Source: Polaribacter porphyrae (lineage in GTDB: Bacteria; Bacteroidota; Bacteroidia; Flavobacteriales; Flavobacteriaceae). Taken from it: 64,000 nucleotides of DNA. Below the pieces are notes generated by a model. That model was not told the origin of the DNA. It searched no databases and saw only the letters and a list, made by a program, of their open reading frames with translations. Below, piece after piece: positions 15,991-23,257 of the stretch (its first letter is position 1; every line of letters begins with the position of its first letter). The stretch spans positions 3,699,977-3,763,976 of the forward strand of contig NZ_MSCN01000001.1 in assembly GCF_002954685.1 (NCBI RefSeq), in the 5' to 3' direction. The position numbers and the translations under genes were made by a program.

Positions 15991-17247
15991 ATGTTTGCAT
16001 TAGTAGATTGTAATAATTTTTATGCGTCTTGTGAACGGGTTTTTAACCCGAATTTACAAAATAAACCTGTTGCTATTTTAAGCAATAATGATGGTTGCGT
16101 TATTTCTATGAGTGATGAAGCCAAGAAAATTGGTTTGCCTTTTGGTGCTCCAATCTTTAAATGGGAACAGTTTTGTAAAGAAAAAAATATCACTATTTTA
16201 TCCTCTAATTATCCATTATATGGAGACATGAGTGCAAGAGTGATGAGTATTTTAGCAGATTTTTCTCCAGATATAGAAATATATTCTATCGATGAATCAT
16301 TTTTGGAATTTAAAGGTTTTGATAATTATAATTTTGAAGAATATGCAACTAAAATTAGAAATCGAATTCTAAAATGGACAGGTATACCAACTTGTGTGGG
16401 AATTGCCCCAACAAAAGGGTTGAGTAAAGTTGCCAATAAAATTGCAAGAAAAAACCTCAAAGAGACAAAAGGAGTTTGTATAATCGATTCTGATGAAAAA
16501 AGAATTGAGTTACTAAAAAAAACAGCTATTGAAAAAGTCTGGGGAATAGGTAGTGGTTTACAAAAAAGATTAAAAACTAAATGCTGTACAACTGCTTATG
16601 ATTTTACACAAATTTCAAGTGATTGGGTTCTAAAAGAACTATCTATAGTGGGTTGGCGATTGCAAAAAGATTTGCAGGGGATTTCTAAAATTCCGTTAGA
16701 AGAACTTTCATCAAAAAAGATGATTGCTACAACAAGAAGTTTTGAAAACACTTATTCTGATTTAGATAATATTAAAGAACGGATTTCAACTTTTGCATCA
16801 AGCTGTGCTCAAAAATTACGTGAACAAAACTCTAATTGTCACGTTATTTATGTTTTTCTACGAAGCAATCGTTTTGATAAAAGTCAACAATATCAAAAAG
16901 AAAATAGAACAGTTATTCTATCCTATCCAACAGATTCTACATTAACAATCGCTAAAGCTGCTGTTACTGCAGTAGAAACTATTTTTCAAAAAGGTGTAGA
17001 ATATAAAAAAGCAGGAGTCATTATTTCTGGTTTAGTACCTAATGATAACTTTCAACTCAATTTATTCGAGCACGAAAACCCAAAACACAAACCTTTAATG
17101 TCTGCAATAGATCATTTGAACAGAAAGTACAAAGCAGATAAAATAAAGTTAGGAAATCAAGATTTAAAACGCACTTGGAAAATGAAGCAAGAAAGATTGT
17201 CACCTAAATTTACCACAAATATTAATGAAGTTTTGGTTGTAAAATAA
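15991..17247 (+). CDS. umuC: UmuC-type Y-family DNA polymerase (Pol V catalytic subunit)
   Basis: The 418-residue protein starts at ATG 15991 (MFALVDCNNFYASCERVF), which is preferred over the TTG one codon upstream because it gives the conserved N terminus. The Y-family catalytic carboxylates are in ALVDCNN and YSIDESFLEF; the little-finger domain and the UmuC C-terminal region follow. It copies damaged DNA at the price of mutations, with UmuD'. Its TAA is directly followed by the ATG of bioA, so the two are almost surely co-transcribed. Confidence 0.95.
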   Translation: MFALVDCNNFYASCERVFNPNLQNKPVAILSNNDGCVISMSDEAKKIGLPFGAPIFKWEQFCKEKNITILSSNYPLYGDMSARVMSILADFSPDIEIYSIDESFLEFKGFDNYNFEEYATKIRNRILKWTGIPTCVGIAPTKGLSKVANKIARKNLKETKGVCIIDSDEKRIELLKKTAIEKVWGIGSGLQKRLKTKCCTTAYDFTQISSDWVLKELSIVGWRLQKDLQGISKIPLEELSSKKMIATTRSFENTYSDLDNIKERISTFASSCAQKLREQNSNCHVIYVFLRSNRFDKSQQYQKENRTVILSYPTDSTLTIAKAAVTAVETIFQKGVEYKKAGVIISGLVPNDNFQLNLFEHENPKHKPLMSAIDHLNRKYKADKIKLGNQDLKRTWKMKQERLSPKFTTNINEVLVVK

Positions 17248-18531
17248 ATGACGAAAAGAACAGAAATGACACTCCAAGAAAGAGATAAAAAACACCTTTG
17301 GCATCCATTAAAACAACATAAAACGCATCCAGAAAGTTTAGCGATTGTAAAAGCAAAAGGATGCATTTTAACCGATGAAAATGGCAACGAATATATAGAT
17401 ACGATTTCTTCTTGGTACACCTGTATGTTTGGGCATTGTAATGATTTTATTACAAGTAAAGTTTACGAGCAAATGCAAACGTTAGATCAAGTAATGTTTA
17501 GCGATTTTACGCACAAACCTGCTATAGAATTATCAGAAAATCTGATTAAAATATTGCCCAATAATCAAAATCGAATATTTTTTAATGATAATGGATCCAC
17601 AGCAGTAGAAGCAGGCATTAAAATGGCATTACAATACTACTTTAATTTGGGTGAAAAACGCAGCACATTTATTGCTTTCGAAAATGGATTTCATGGAGAT
17701 ACATTTGGAGCAATGTCTGTTTCTGGATTATCTGTTTACAATGGTCCTTTCGAAGATTTTTTAATGCAAGTAGAAAGAATTTCAGTTCCAAATGGAGAGA
17801 ATCATCAAGAAATTTTAGAGCAATTAAAAAAGATTGTTTCAGAAAATAACGTTGCCGGTTTTATTTATGAACCTTTAGTGCAAGGAGCTGCAGGAATGAA
17901 AATTCACGACACAGAAGGCCTGAATGAGATTTTAAAATTCTGTAAGAATCATAATATTTTAACAATTGCAGACGAAGTAATGACAGGTTTTGGCAAAACA
18001 GGTCGCAATTTTGCATCCGATTTTATCGAGACAAAACCAGATATTATTTGTTTGAGCAAAGCATTAACAGGCGGTTTAGTGCCTTTGGCAATTACAAGTT
18101 GTACAGAAAAAATTTATGAAGCTTTTTTGAGCAACGAAATGGCGAAAGGTTTTTTTCATTGTCATACCTATTCAGGAAATCCAATTGCTTGTACAGCAGC
18201 AAATGCTACAATCCAATTATTACAAACCGATGAAATTCAACAAAATATCAAATTAATTTCAGCTTCGCATCAACAGTTTAAAGATAAGATTAGCAAACAT
18301 CCAAAAGTAAAAACAGCACGTTTTCAAGGCGTAATTTTTGCTCTAGATTTAGATACAAAAATGCAACGTTATGGAAGTTTGCGAGACAAATTACTTAATT
18401 TTTTTATGAAGAGAGGTGTTTTTTTACGTCCTTTAGGCAACACAATTTATATTCAACCTCCCTTTGTAATTACTCAAGAACAGTTGCAAAAAGTGTACAG
18501 TACAATTGAGGAATCTTTAGAAATTGTTTAA
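17248..18531 (+). CDS. bioA: Adenosylmethionine-8-amino-7-oxononanoate aminotransferase
   Basis: The 427-residue PLP enzyme makes 7,8-diaminopelargonate from the BioF product, with S-adenosylmethionine as amino donor. Class III aminotransferase marks: HLWHPLKQHK at the N terminus, DTISSWYTCMFGHC, FFNDNGSTAVEAGIKMALQY, IADEVMTGFGKTG and the PLP lysine in CLSKALTGG. Zero bases separate it from umuC. No hairpin is evident directly after the stop; the convergent Coa1-like gene ends 30 bases on. Confidence 0.95.
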   Translation: MTKRTEMTLQERDKKHLWHPLKQHKTHPESLAIVKAKGCILTDENGNEYIDTISSWYTCMFGHCNDFITSKVYEQMQTLDQVMFSDFTHKPAIELSENLIKILPNNQNRIFFNDNGSTAVEAGIKMALQYYFNLGEKRSTFIAFENGFHGDTFGAMSVSGLSVYNGPFEDFLMQVERISVPNGENHQEILEQLKKIVSENNVAGFIYEPLVQGAAGMKIHDTEGLNEILKFCKNHNILTIADEVMTGFGKTGRNFASDFIETKPDIICLSKALTGGLVPLAITSCTEKIYEAFLSNEMAKGFFHCHTYSGNPIACTAANATIQLLQTDEIQQNIKLISASHQQFKDKISKHPKVKTARFQGVIFALDLDTKMQRYGSLRDKLLNFFMKRGVFLRPLGNTIYIQPPFVITQEQLQKVYSTIEESLEIV

Positions 18532-18561
18532 AAATTAATGAGAATTAGAATTTTTTAAAAA

Positions 18562-19005
18562 CTAAAAACCTTCAGTAGTTTTTTCTAATAAGTTAATTTG
18601 TTCTTGTGTATCTTTAATTAATACATATAAATCTTCATAAGCCCAAATTCCATTGGTTTTTATCCCTTTTACAATAACAGTTCCTCTTCCTTTTAAACCT
18701 TTAATAGAAAAAGACATGTCTATCTCACCATCATTATTACTTAATGAGATATTACCTGAAGGAATTCCTGTTTTCTCTAAATCATTTCCCAGTTGTTCGA
18801 GTACTCTAGGGTGGTTAAACGCTTGTTCTGTAGCATACTTTATTGGTGTAGATTCATTAAACATTTTTGAAACTCCAAAAAAAGCAGTGCCAATTCCAAA
18901 AACAAAAATTAGTATTAGAACAATACACCCACATCCACAACCTCCCACAGGTACTGCCCATTTCCAATTTCTTTGAAACCAGCTTTTTTCTTTAATTTCT
19001 TCCAT
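18562..19005 (-). CDS. Coa1-like membrane protein (second paralogue)
   Basis: Start taken at 19005 (MEEIKEKSWFQRNWKWAVPV); an upstream in-frame ATG at 19032 would add nine residues. A cytoplasmic N terminus with WFQRNWKW, a Cys/Gly-rich span (GGCGCGCIVLILIFVF), then a soluble domain with YATEQAFNHPRVLEQLG and a final WAYEDLYVLI. This is the shape of flavobacterial proteins labelled Coa1 family. It shares the domain plan with the protein at 11342-11767. It is alone between bioA and the ketosynthase, transcribed against both. Confidence 0.68.
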   Translation of the reverse strand: MEEIKEKSWFQRNWKWAVPVGGCGCGCIVLILIFVFGIGTAFFGVSKMFNESTPIKYATEQAFNHPRVLEQLGNDLEKTGIPSGNISLSNNDGEIDMSFSIKGLKGRGTVIVKGIKTNGIWAYEDLYVLIKDTQEQINLLEKTTEGF

Positions 19006-19074
19006 TCTTGTTTTTTTAGCAAGATAAGTCATTAATTAAAATGAAGAGTTTTACTTTTGCTAAAAATATTTTTT

Positions 19075-20277
19075 TTGAATCAACCTATATCAATAACAGC
19101 TTTAGCCTCTATTTCAGCATTGGGGAGTAAACCCAAAGAAATTTGGGAAAACTATTTGTTAGACAAGCATTTTTTGTCTGAAAAAGAGATTTCTTCACAA
19201 GGTCGAAATGACAAAAAAAGTGTTTTTGTAGGACAACTATCAAAAGAAAATAAACAAAAAATTAACGAATTAAGAAAGTCAGATTCCAAGTACAAAAATC
19301 TTGATGATACTGTTCTATTTGCAATCTATGTTTCAAGAAAAGCTATAAAAAATGCAAATTGGAATTCAGAAAAAAACTTCGGAATTAATTTTGGTTCGTC
19401 AAGAGGTGCTACTGCTTTATTTGAAAAATACCATCAAGAATTTTTAGAAACTCAAAAGTCATCAACCTTAAGTTCGCCCACCACAACTTTAGGAAATATT
19501 TCCTCTTGGGTGGCTCACGATTTACAAACAAGTGGGCCAGAAATATCACATTCCATAACATGTTCTACAGCTTTACATTCTCTGTTAAATGGAGTTGCTT
19601 GGATAAGTTCAGGAATGGCTGATAAATTTTTAGTTGGTGGGAGCGAAGCTGTTTTAACCAATTTTACCATTGCACAAATGCAGGCTTTAAAAGTGTACGC
19701 GAAGCATCATTCTGAACTTGTTTCAGAATCTCATACTATTGAAAAATATCCCTGCAAATCTTTCGACGTAAACAAAAAACAAAATACTATGGTCTTGGGT
19801 GAGGGGGCATCAGCAATTTGTTTGGAGAAAGGTTTAATAAAAAATGCGTTGGCATTTATTTCAGGAATAGGTTACGCAACTGAAGTGCTAAAACACAATA
19901 CTTCTATTTCTACAAATGCAATCTGTTTTCAAAAATCAATGAAAATGGCACTAGGAGAAATCAATCCTAATGGAATTGATGCAATTGTAATGCACGCTCC
20001 AGGCACAATAAAAGGCGATTTATCAGAAGTAAATGCTATCGAAAAAGTTTTTGAGAATCATCAACCTTTTTTAACTACAAACAAGTGGAAATTAGGACAT
20101 ACTTTTGGAGCATCTGGAATGCTAAATTTAGAATTGGCAATTTTAATGTTGCAACATCAGCAAGTAATTGAAGTGCCTTTTGCTAAAAAGCAAAAACACC
20201 CTGCTAAAATTAAAAAAGTATTAGTAAATGCGGTTGGTTTTGGTGGAAATGCAGTTTCTATTCTATTGAGTAAATAA
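19075..20277 (+). CDS. Beta-ketoacyl synthase (KAS I/II type) next to the biotin genes
   Basis: Start placed at TTG 19075 (MNQPISITALASISALGS), because a -7 element TACTTTTG (19052-19059) lies just upstream and overlaps the TTG at 19057. The condensing-enzyme triad is intact: Cys in HSITCSTALH, His in VMHAPGTIKGD, His in KLGHTFGASG. KAS enzymes join acyl and malonyl units. Closeness to bioA suggests a role in making the pimeloyl chain for BioF, but no bioC or bioH is in view, so this is inference. Two stretches, EISSQGRNDKK and HHSELVSESH, are encoded by dispersed repeats. At 400 residues it is close to the usual length. Confidence 0.82.
   Translation: MNQPISITALASISALGSKPKEIWENYLLDKHFLSEKEISSQGRNDKKSVFVGQLSKENKQKINELRKSDSKYKNLDDTVLFAIYVSRKAIKNANWNSEKNFGINFGSSRGATALFEKYHQEFLETQKSSTLSSPTTTLGNISSWVAHDLQTSGPEISHSITCSTALHSLLNGVAWISSGMADKFLVGGSEAVLTNFTIAQMQALKVYAKHHSELVSESHTIEKYPCKSFDVNKKQNTMVLGEGASAICLEKGLIKNALAFISGIGYATEVLKHNTSISTNAICFQKSMKMALGEINPNGIDAIVMHAPGTIKGDLSEVNAIEKVFENHQPFLTTNKWKLGHTFGASGMLNLELAILMLQHQQVIEVPFAKKQKHPAKIKKVLVNAVGFGGNAVSILLSK
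19186..19213 (+). repeat. Dispersed repeat in frame within the ketosynthase gene
   Basis: Shares AGATTTCT and GTCGAAATGACA, at nearly the same spacing, with the intergenic copy at 63132-63159 (inverted there). It encodes part of EISSQGRNDKK. Confidence 0.65.
19709..19729 (+). repeat. Palindromic repeat in frame within the ketosynthase gene
   Basis: Arms ATTCTGAA (19709-19716) and TTCAGAAT (19722-19729) around CTTGT; same element as 13142-13162 and 15416-15436. Encodes SELVSES in a loop region. Confidence 0.72.
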
Positions 20278-20340
20278 TAAATCACGCAAAGTTACAGAGT
20301 TTTAAAATTTCTTTTCGCTTTCGCTTATTTGTGAGTTTTT

Positions 20341-21099
20341 TTACTCAAATTTAGCCTTCATTTTTAAAATTTCTTGTTCCATTGTAAGAAGTTTATCTTC
20401 AAAAGAAGTAGAAAAATCAGGGATTCTTCTACAAAAAACATAACGCACTTTCCATAATTCTTTTACATCAGTAATTTTAAAAATGGCGTCTTCTATGTTT
20501 TTATGATCAGCTCTAAATATCACAATTTTTTGAGTGATGTATAATCTTCTAAAAATAATAGCATCATTAATAATCGCAAAAACCAAAGTGCCATTTGTTA
20601 ATTTAGGAATAACATTTATAGGAGTTTGTTCTCCAATAACAATGTCTTTTGGGTAAAAACCTTTGTCTTGATTGGTCATTTCTAAATTAGAAACAGTAAA
20701 CGCTCTAAAATTTTTTGTTGGGTTTATTGGGAGTTGTAAATAAGGCATTTCATCTACAAAAATATCATTCTTAAAATGTGCTACATAATCAATAGTATTA
20801 TTTTCTGTAATACAAGGCACTTTTGCAAATTGCTCTTTTTGAATTTCATCAGAAAGCGTGGTTAAACTCTCTTTAAATTGAAGTAATTCATTTACTGTAA
20901 TTTCGCTCGTTAGCAAAGTGTCAATTTTTATGCTAAAATAATTAGCAATTTTAATAATAGTTTCAATCTTTGGTTCACTTCTGTGTTCTTCATAAGCACC
21001 TAAAGTGGCACGTTTTAAGCCAAAAAGTTCAGCAAAAGCTGATTGACTTAATCCTTTTACGGTTCTTATCTTTTTTATGTTTTTACCAAAAAACGACAT
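20341..21099 (-). CDS. XRE-family regulator with a degenerate S24 (LexA-like) domain
   Basis: The 252-residue protein has an N-terminal Cro/CI HTH (residues of about 5-62: KIRTVKGLSQSAFAELFGLK) and a C-terminal domain folded like phage-repressor S24 peptidases (about 125-225). The usual catalytic GxSM is replaced by SNLEM in VSNLEMTNQDKGFYPKDIVIG, so self-cleavage is unlikely; the domain may serve only for dimerisation or sensing. Its upstream region holds repeated GCTAA palindromes, good candidates for autoregulation and for control of the rightward operon starting at 21400. Confidence 0.82.
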   Translation of the reverse strand: MSFFGKNIKKIRTVKGLSQSAFAELFGLKRATLGAYEEHRSEPKIETIIKIANYFSIKIDTLLTSEITVNELLQFKESLTTLSDEIQKEQFAKVPCITENNTIDYVAHFKNDIFVDEMPYLQLPINPTKNFRAFTVSNLEMTNQDKGFYPKDIVIGEQTPINVIPKLTNGTLVFAIINDAIIFRRLYITQKIVIFRADHKNIEDAIFKITDVKELWKVRYVFCRRIPDFSTSFEDKLLTMEQEILKMKAKFE

Positions 21100-21102
21100 A
21101 TT

Positions 21103-21244
21103 TTGCTAATTATATTTGCAATATTGAATTTTATTTGTATATTTACGCTAACAATATTAGCAAATAGTTTTTGTTTATGCTAATTTATTTAGTTTTTTCT
21201 TTAGTGTTTTTACATAAATTTATTTTAAAACTAATATTGTTAGC
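21103..21244. promoter_or_regulatory. Operator-like palindromes between the XRE gene and the PspA operon
   Basis: The 300-bp gap holds GCTAACAATATTAGC (21147-21161, near-perfect palindrome), the inverse of its first 14 bases at 21231-21244, and further TGCTAAT copies at 21104 and 21177. The rest of the gap (21245-21399) holds a 23-codon hydrophobic frame (21273-21344) for which I have no support, and no clear promoter. Confidence 0.5.
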
Positions 21245-21399
21245 AAAGTATCAACCAACTTAAACCTAAAAATATGATTTTATTTATATCTAGAGCTGTT
21301 ATTTTTACATTAAAACTTGTAGTAATTCTGTGTAACTTTTTGTAATATTGAATGTTTGTGTTTTTAAAATAAATACTCAAAAAGGCAATCAATTTAACT

Positions 21400-21795
21400 A
21401 TGAAAAATCACAATAAAAAAATCAAAAATTACTTAATGGAGCTTGATTTTAATATCGTTTACGAAAGTGTAAAAGACGGTGTTTTAATGATAAGTAAAGA
21501 AACAGAAGGTATTAAAAATTTGATTTTAGGTATTGCACCTCCTATTTTAATAATGGAACAACATATCTTCAATATAAAAAATAGAAACGAAGAAGTTTTT
21601 AAGAAATTATTGCAAAAAAATAGAGATATTATTCATGGTGCTTTTGTGTTAGATGAAACTGGTCAAAAAGTAATTTTCAGAGATACTTTGCAGATAGAAA
21701 ATCTAGATTTAAATGAGTTAGAGGCTTCTTTAAATTCGTTGAGCTTGTTATTAAGCGAATATTCAGAACAGATTATAAACTTTTCAAAATATTAG
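21400..21795 (+). CDS. YbjN/CesT-like small protein, first gene of PspA-flotillin operon
   Basis: The 131-residue protein has no signal peptide or membrane span. Its alpha/beta pattern (KIKNYLMELDFNIVYES, then GVLMIS, a hydrophobic strand, and a long C-terminal helix) resembles the CesT/YbjN fold of type III secretion chaperones; database labels for such Bacteroidetes proteins are often molecular chaperone Tir. The NLILGIAPPILIMEQHIF segment would be the central strands. It precedes pspA by 3 bases. Relatives in other genomes also stand next to PspA homologues, so it likely works as an adaptor or regulator of the complex. Fold call by eye only. Confidence 0.65.
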   Translation: MKNHNKKIKNYLMELDFNIVYESVKDGVLMISKETEGIKNLILGIAPPILIMEQHIFNIKNRNEEVFKKLLQKNRDIIHGAFVLDETGQKVIFRDTLQIENLDLNELEASLNSLSLLLSEYSEQIINFSKY

Positions 21796-21798
21796 AGT

Positions 21799-22515
21799 AT
21801 GAATTTTTTCAAACGATTGTACAAAATGGGTCAGGCTGAAGCCAATGCTACTTTAGATAGTATGGAAGATCCAATTAAAATTACAGAACAAGGCATTAGA
21901 GATTTAAAAGAAGAACTCAAAGAAAGTGTAGCGTCTTTGGCTCAAGTAAAAGCATTAGAAATTCGTTCTAAAACCGAACATAAAGAGTTTTTAACAAACA
22001 TAGAAAATTATCAAGAAAAGGCATTGTTATTACTAAATAAGGCTAAAAATGGTAATTTAGATTTAGACGAAGCAGAACGTTTGGCAAAAGCGGCTTTAAT
22101 TAAAAAAGAAGAAAATGTAAAAGCTGCTGAAAAAGCCAAAGAAGAAGCTGTTAAATATGAGAGTTCAGTTATAGAAATGGAAGCAAATGTTACCGAAATC
22201 AAAAGAAACATTAGCAGGTGGGAAAACGAACTAAAAACGCTTAAAGCTCGTGTAAAAGTTTCGAATGCAACAAAAAAAATGAACAGACAAATGGCTGGTG
22301 TAGATGCTTCTAGCACAGTAGACATGCTAGAAAGAATGAAGCAAAAAGTGAGTCAAGAAGAAGCCTTGGCAGAAGCGTATGGAAATATCGCGAACAATAA
22401 AACCACTATCGATTTTGAAATTGATAAAGCCATCGATTTTACAAAAGATACAGCAGAAAACGAATTAATAAAATTAAAACAACAGTTAGGATTCCCTAAC
22501 GAATTAAAATCATAA
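21799..22515 (+). CDS. pspA: PspA/IM30 family membrane-remodelling protein
   Basis: The 238-residue protein is almost wholly helical and charged, beginning MNFFKRLYKMGQAEANATLD with an amphipathic first helix, followed by the long coiled-coil hairpin (about residues 25-150) typical of PspA/IM30/Vipp1, which are ESCRT-III-like proteins that polymerise on damaged membranes. Acidic and basic heptads run to the C terminus ELIKLKQQLGFPNELKS. Length fits the family. It sits 3 bases behind the CesT-like gene and 2 bases before the next gene. Confidence 0.88.
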   Translation: MNFFKRLYKMGQAEANATLDSMEDPIKITEQGIRDLKEELKESVASLAQVKALEIRSKTEHKEFLTNIENYQEKALLLLNKAKNGNLDLDEAERLAKAALIKKEENVKAAEKAKEEAVKYESSVIEMEANVTEIKRNISRWENELKTLKARVKVSNATKKMNRQMAGVDASSTVDMLERMKQKVSQEEALAEAYGNIANNKTTIDFEIDKAIDFTKDTAENELIKLKQQLGFPNELKS

Positions 22516-22517
22516 TA

Positions 22518-23243
22518 TTGAGCAATTTAATAGACATATTATTCTCTCCAGTAAACATCACATTAACTATTTTAATGTTGATATTGGTGTTGTATTGGCT
22601 AGTAACAATGGTTTCTGGAGTAGATTTTGACGTTGACATTGATGTAGATGTGGATATTGATATTGATGCTGACATTGATGCTGATTTTGATACCAATATA
22701 GAAGGTGGAAACCTTGATTTTGAGGATATGTCTAGTACAGAACTTACTAAAGACGACGTTGTAAAAAGTAGAAAAAAGCCTTTAAAATGGTGGCAAGTGG
22801 TGTTGATTTATTTCAATTTTGTAGGCTTACCATTTATGTTCACATTTACCTGTTGGATTTTTCTCTGGTGGATGATAACTACCATTACAACTACATTAAC
22901 AGTAAGTTATGAAAACACTTTTGGGTACATTATTATGTTAGTTGGATTTTTTCCAGCACTAATTTTAACCAAAATTTTTACAACTCCATTTAAAGGATTT
23001 TTTAAGAATTTAAATAAAGATGGAGATGCTCCAATAGAAATTATTGGAAGAAGAGGTATTTGTTTATCAAAAATTAAAGATGATAAGATGGGTTCTGCAG
23101 AAGTAGTTGTGGATAGCACACCATTATCCATTTATGTAAAATCAATGCATGGAAATTTAATTGAATTTAGAGAGCCAATTCTCATCATCAAACAGAGTAA
23201 AGACAAGAATTATTACTACGTACAATCATACAAAACTAACTAA
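22518..23243 (+). CDS. YqiJ/NfeD-like membrane protein with an aspartate-rich tract
   Basis: The 241-residue protein starts at TTG 22518, two bases after pspA. Predicted spans lie at about residues 12-33, 95-120 and 130-155; the C-terminal 70 residues (IEIIGRRGICLSKIK onward) form a small beta-barrel of the NfeD/OB type. NfeD and YqiJ proteins are standard partners of flotillins, as here. Residues of about 36-58 alternate Asp with Val, Ile, Ala or Phe (DVDIDVDVDIDIDADID), a low-complexity acidic linker after the first span that could bind cations. The role of the tract is unknown. Confidence 0.75.
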   Translation: MSNLIDILFSPVNITLTILMLILVLYWLVTMVSGVDFDVDIDVDVDIDIDADIDADFDTNIEGGNLDFEDMSSTELTKDDVVKSRKKPLKWWQVVLIYFNFVGLPFMFTFTCWIFLWWMITTITTTLTVSYENTFGYIIMLVGFFPALILTKIFTTPFKGFFKNLNKDGDAPIEIIGRRGICLSKIKDDKMGSAEVVVDSTPLSIYVKSMHGNLIEFREPILIIKQSKDKNYYYVQSYKTN

Positions 23244-23257
23244 AAATAAAAAAAATT

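Noticed and set aside
21273..21344. A 23-codon hydrophobic frame (MILFISRAVIFTLKL...) before the PspA operon
   Set aside because: Too short, AT-rich and without promoter or coupling; could be chance. Left out as a gene.
22496..22696. Leftward frame rich in Ser and Thr (STSTSMSTSKS)
   Set aside because: It is the antisense shadow of the Asp-rich tract of the NfeD-like gene.
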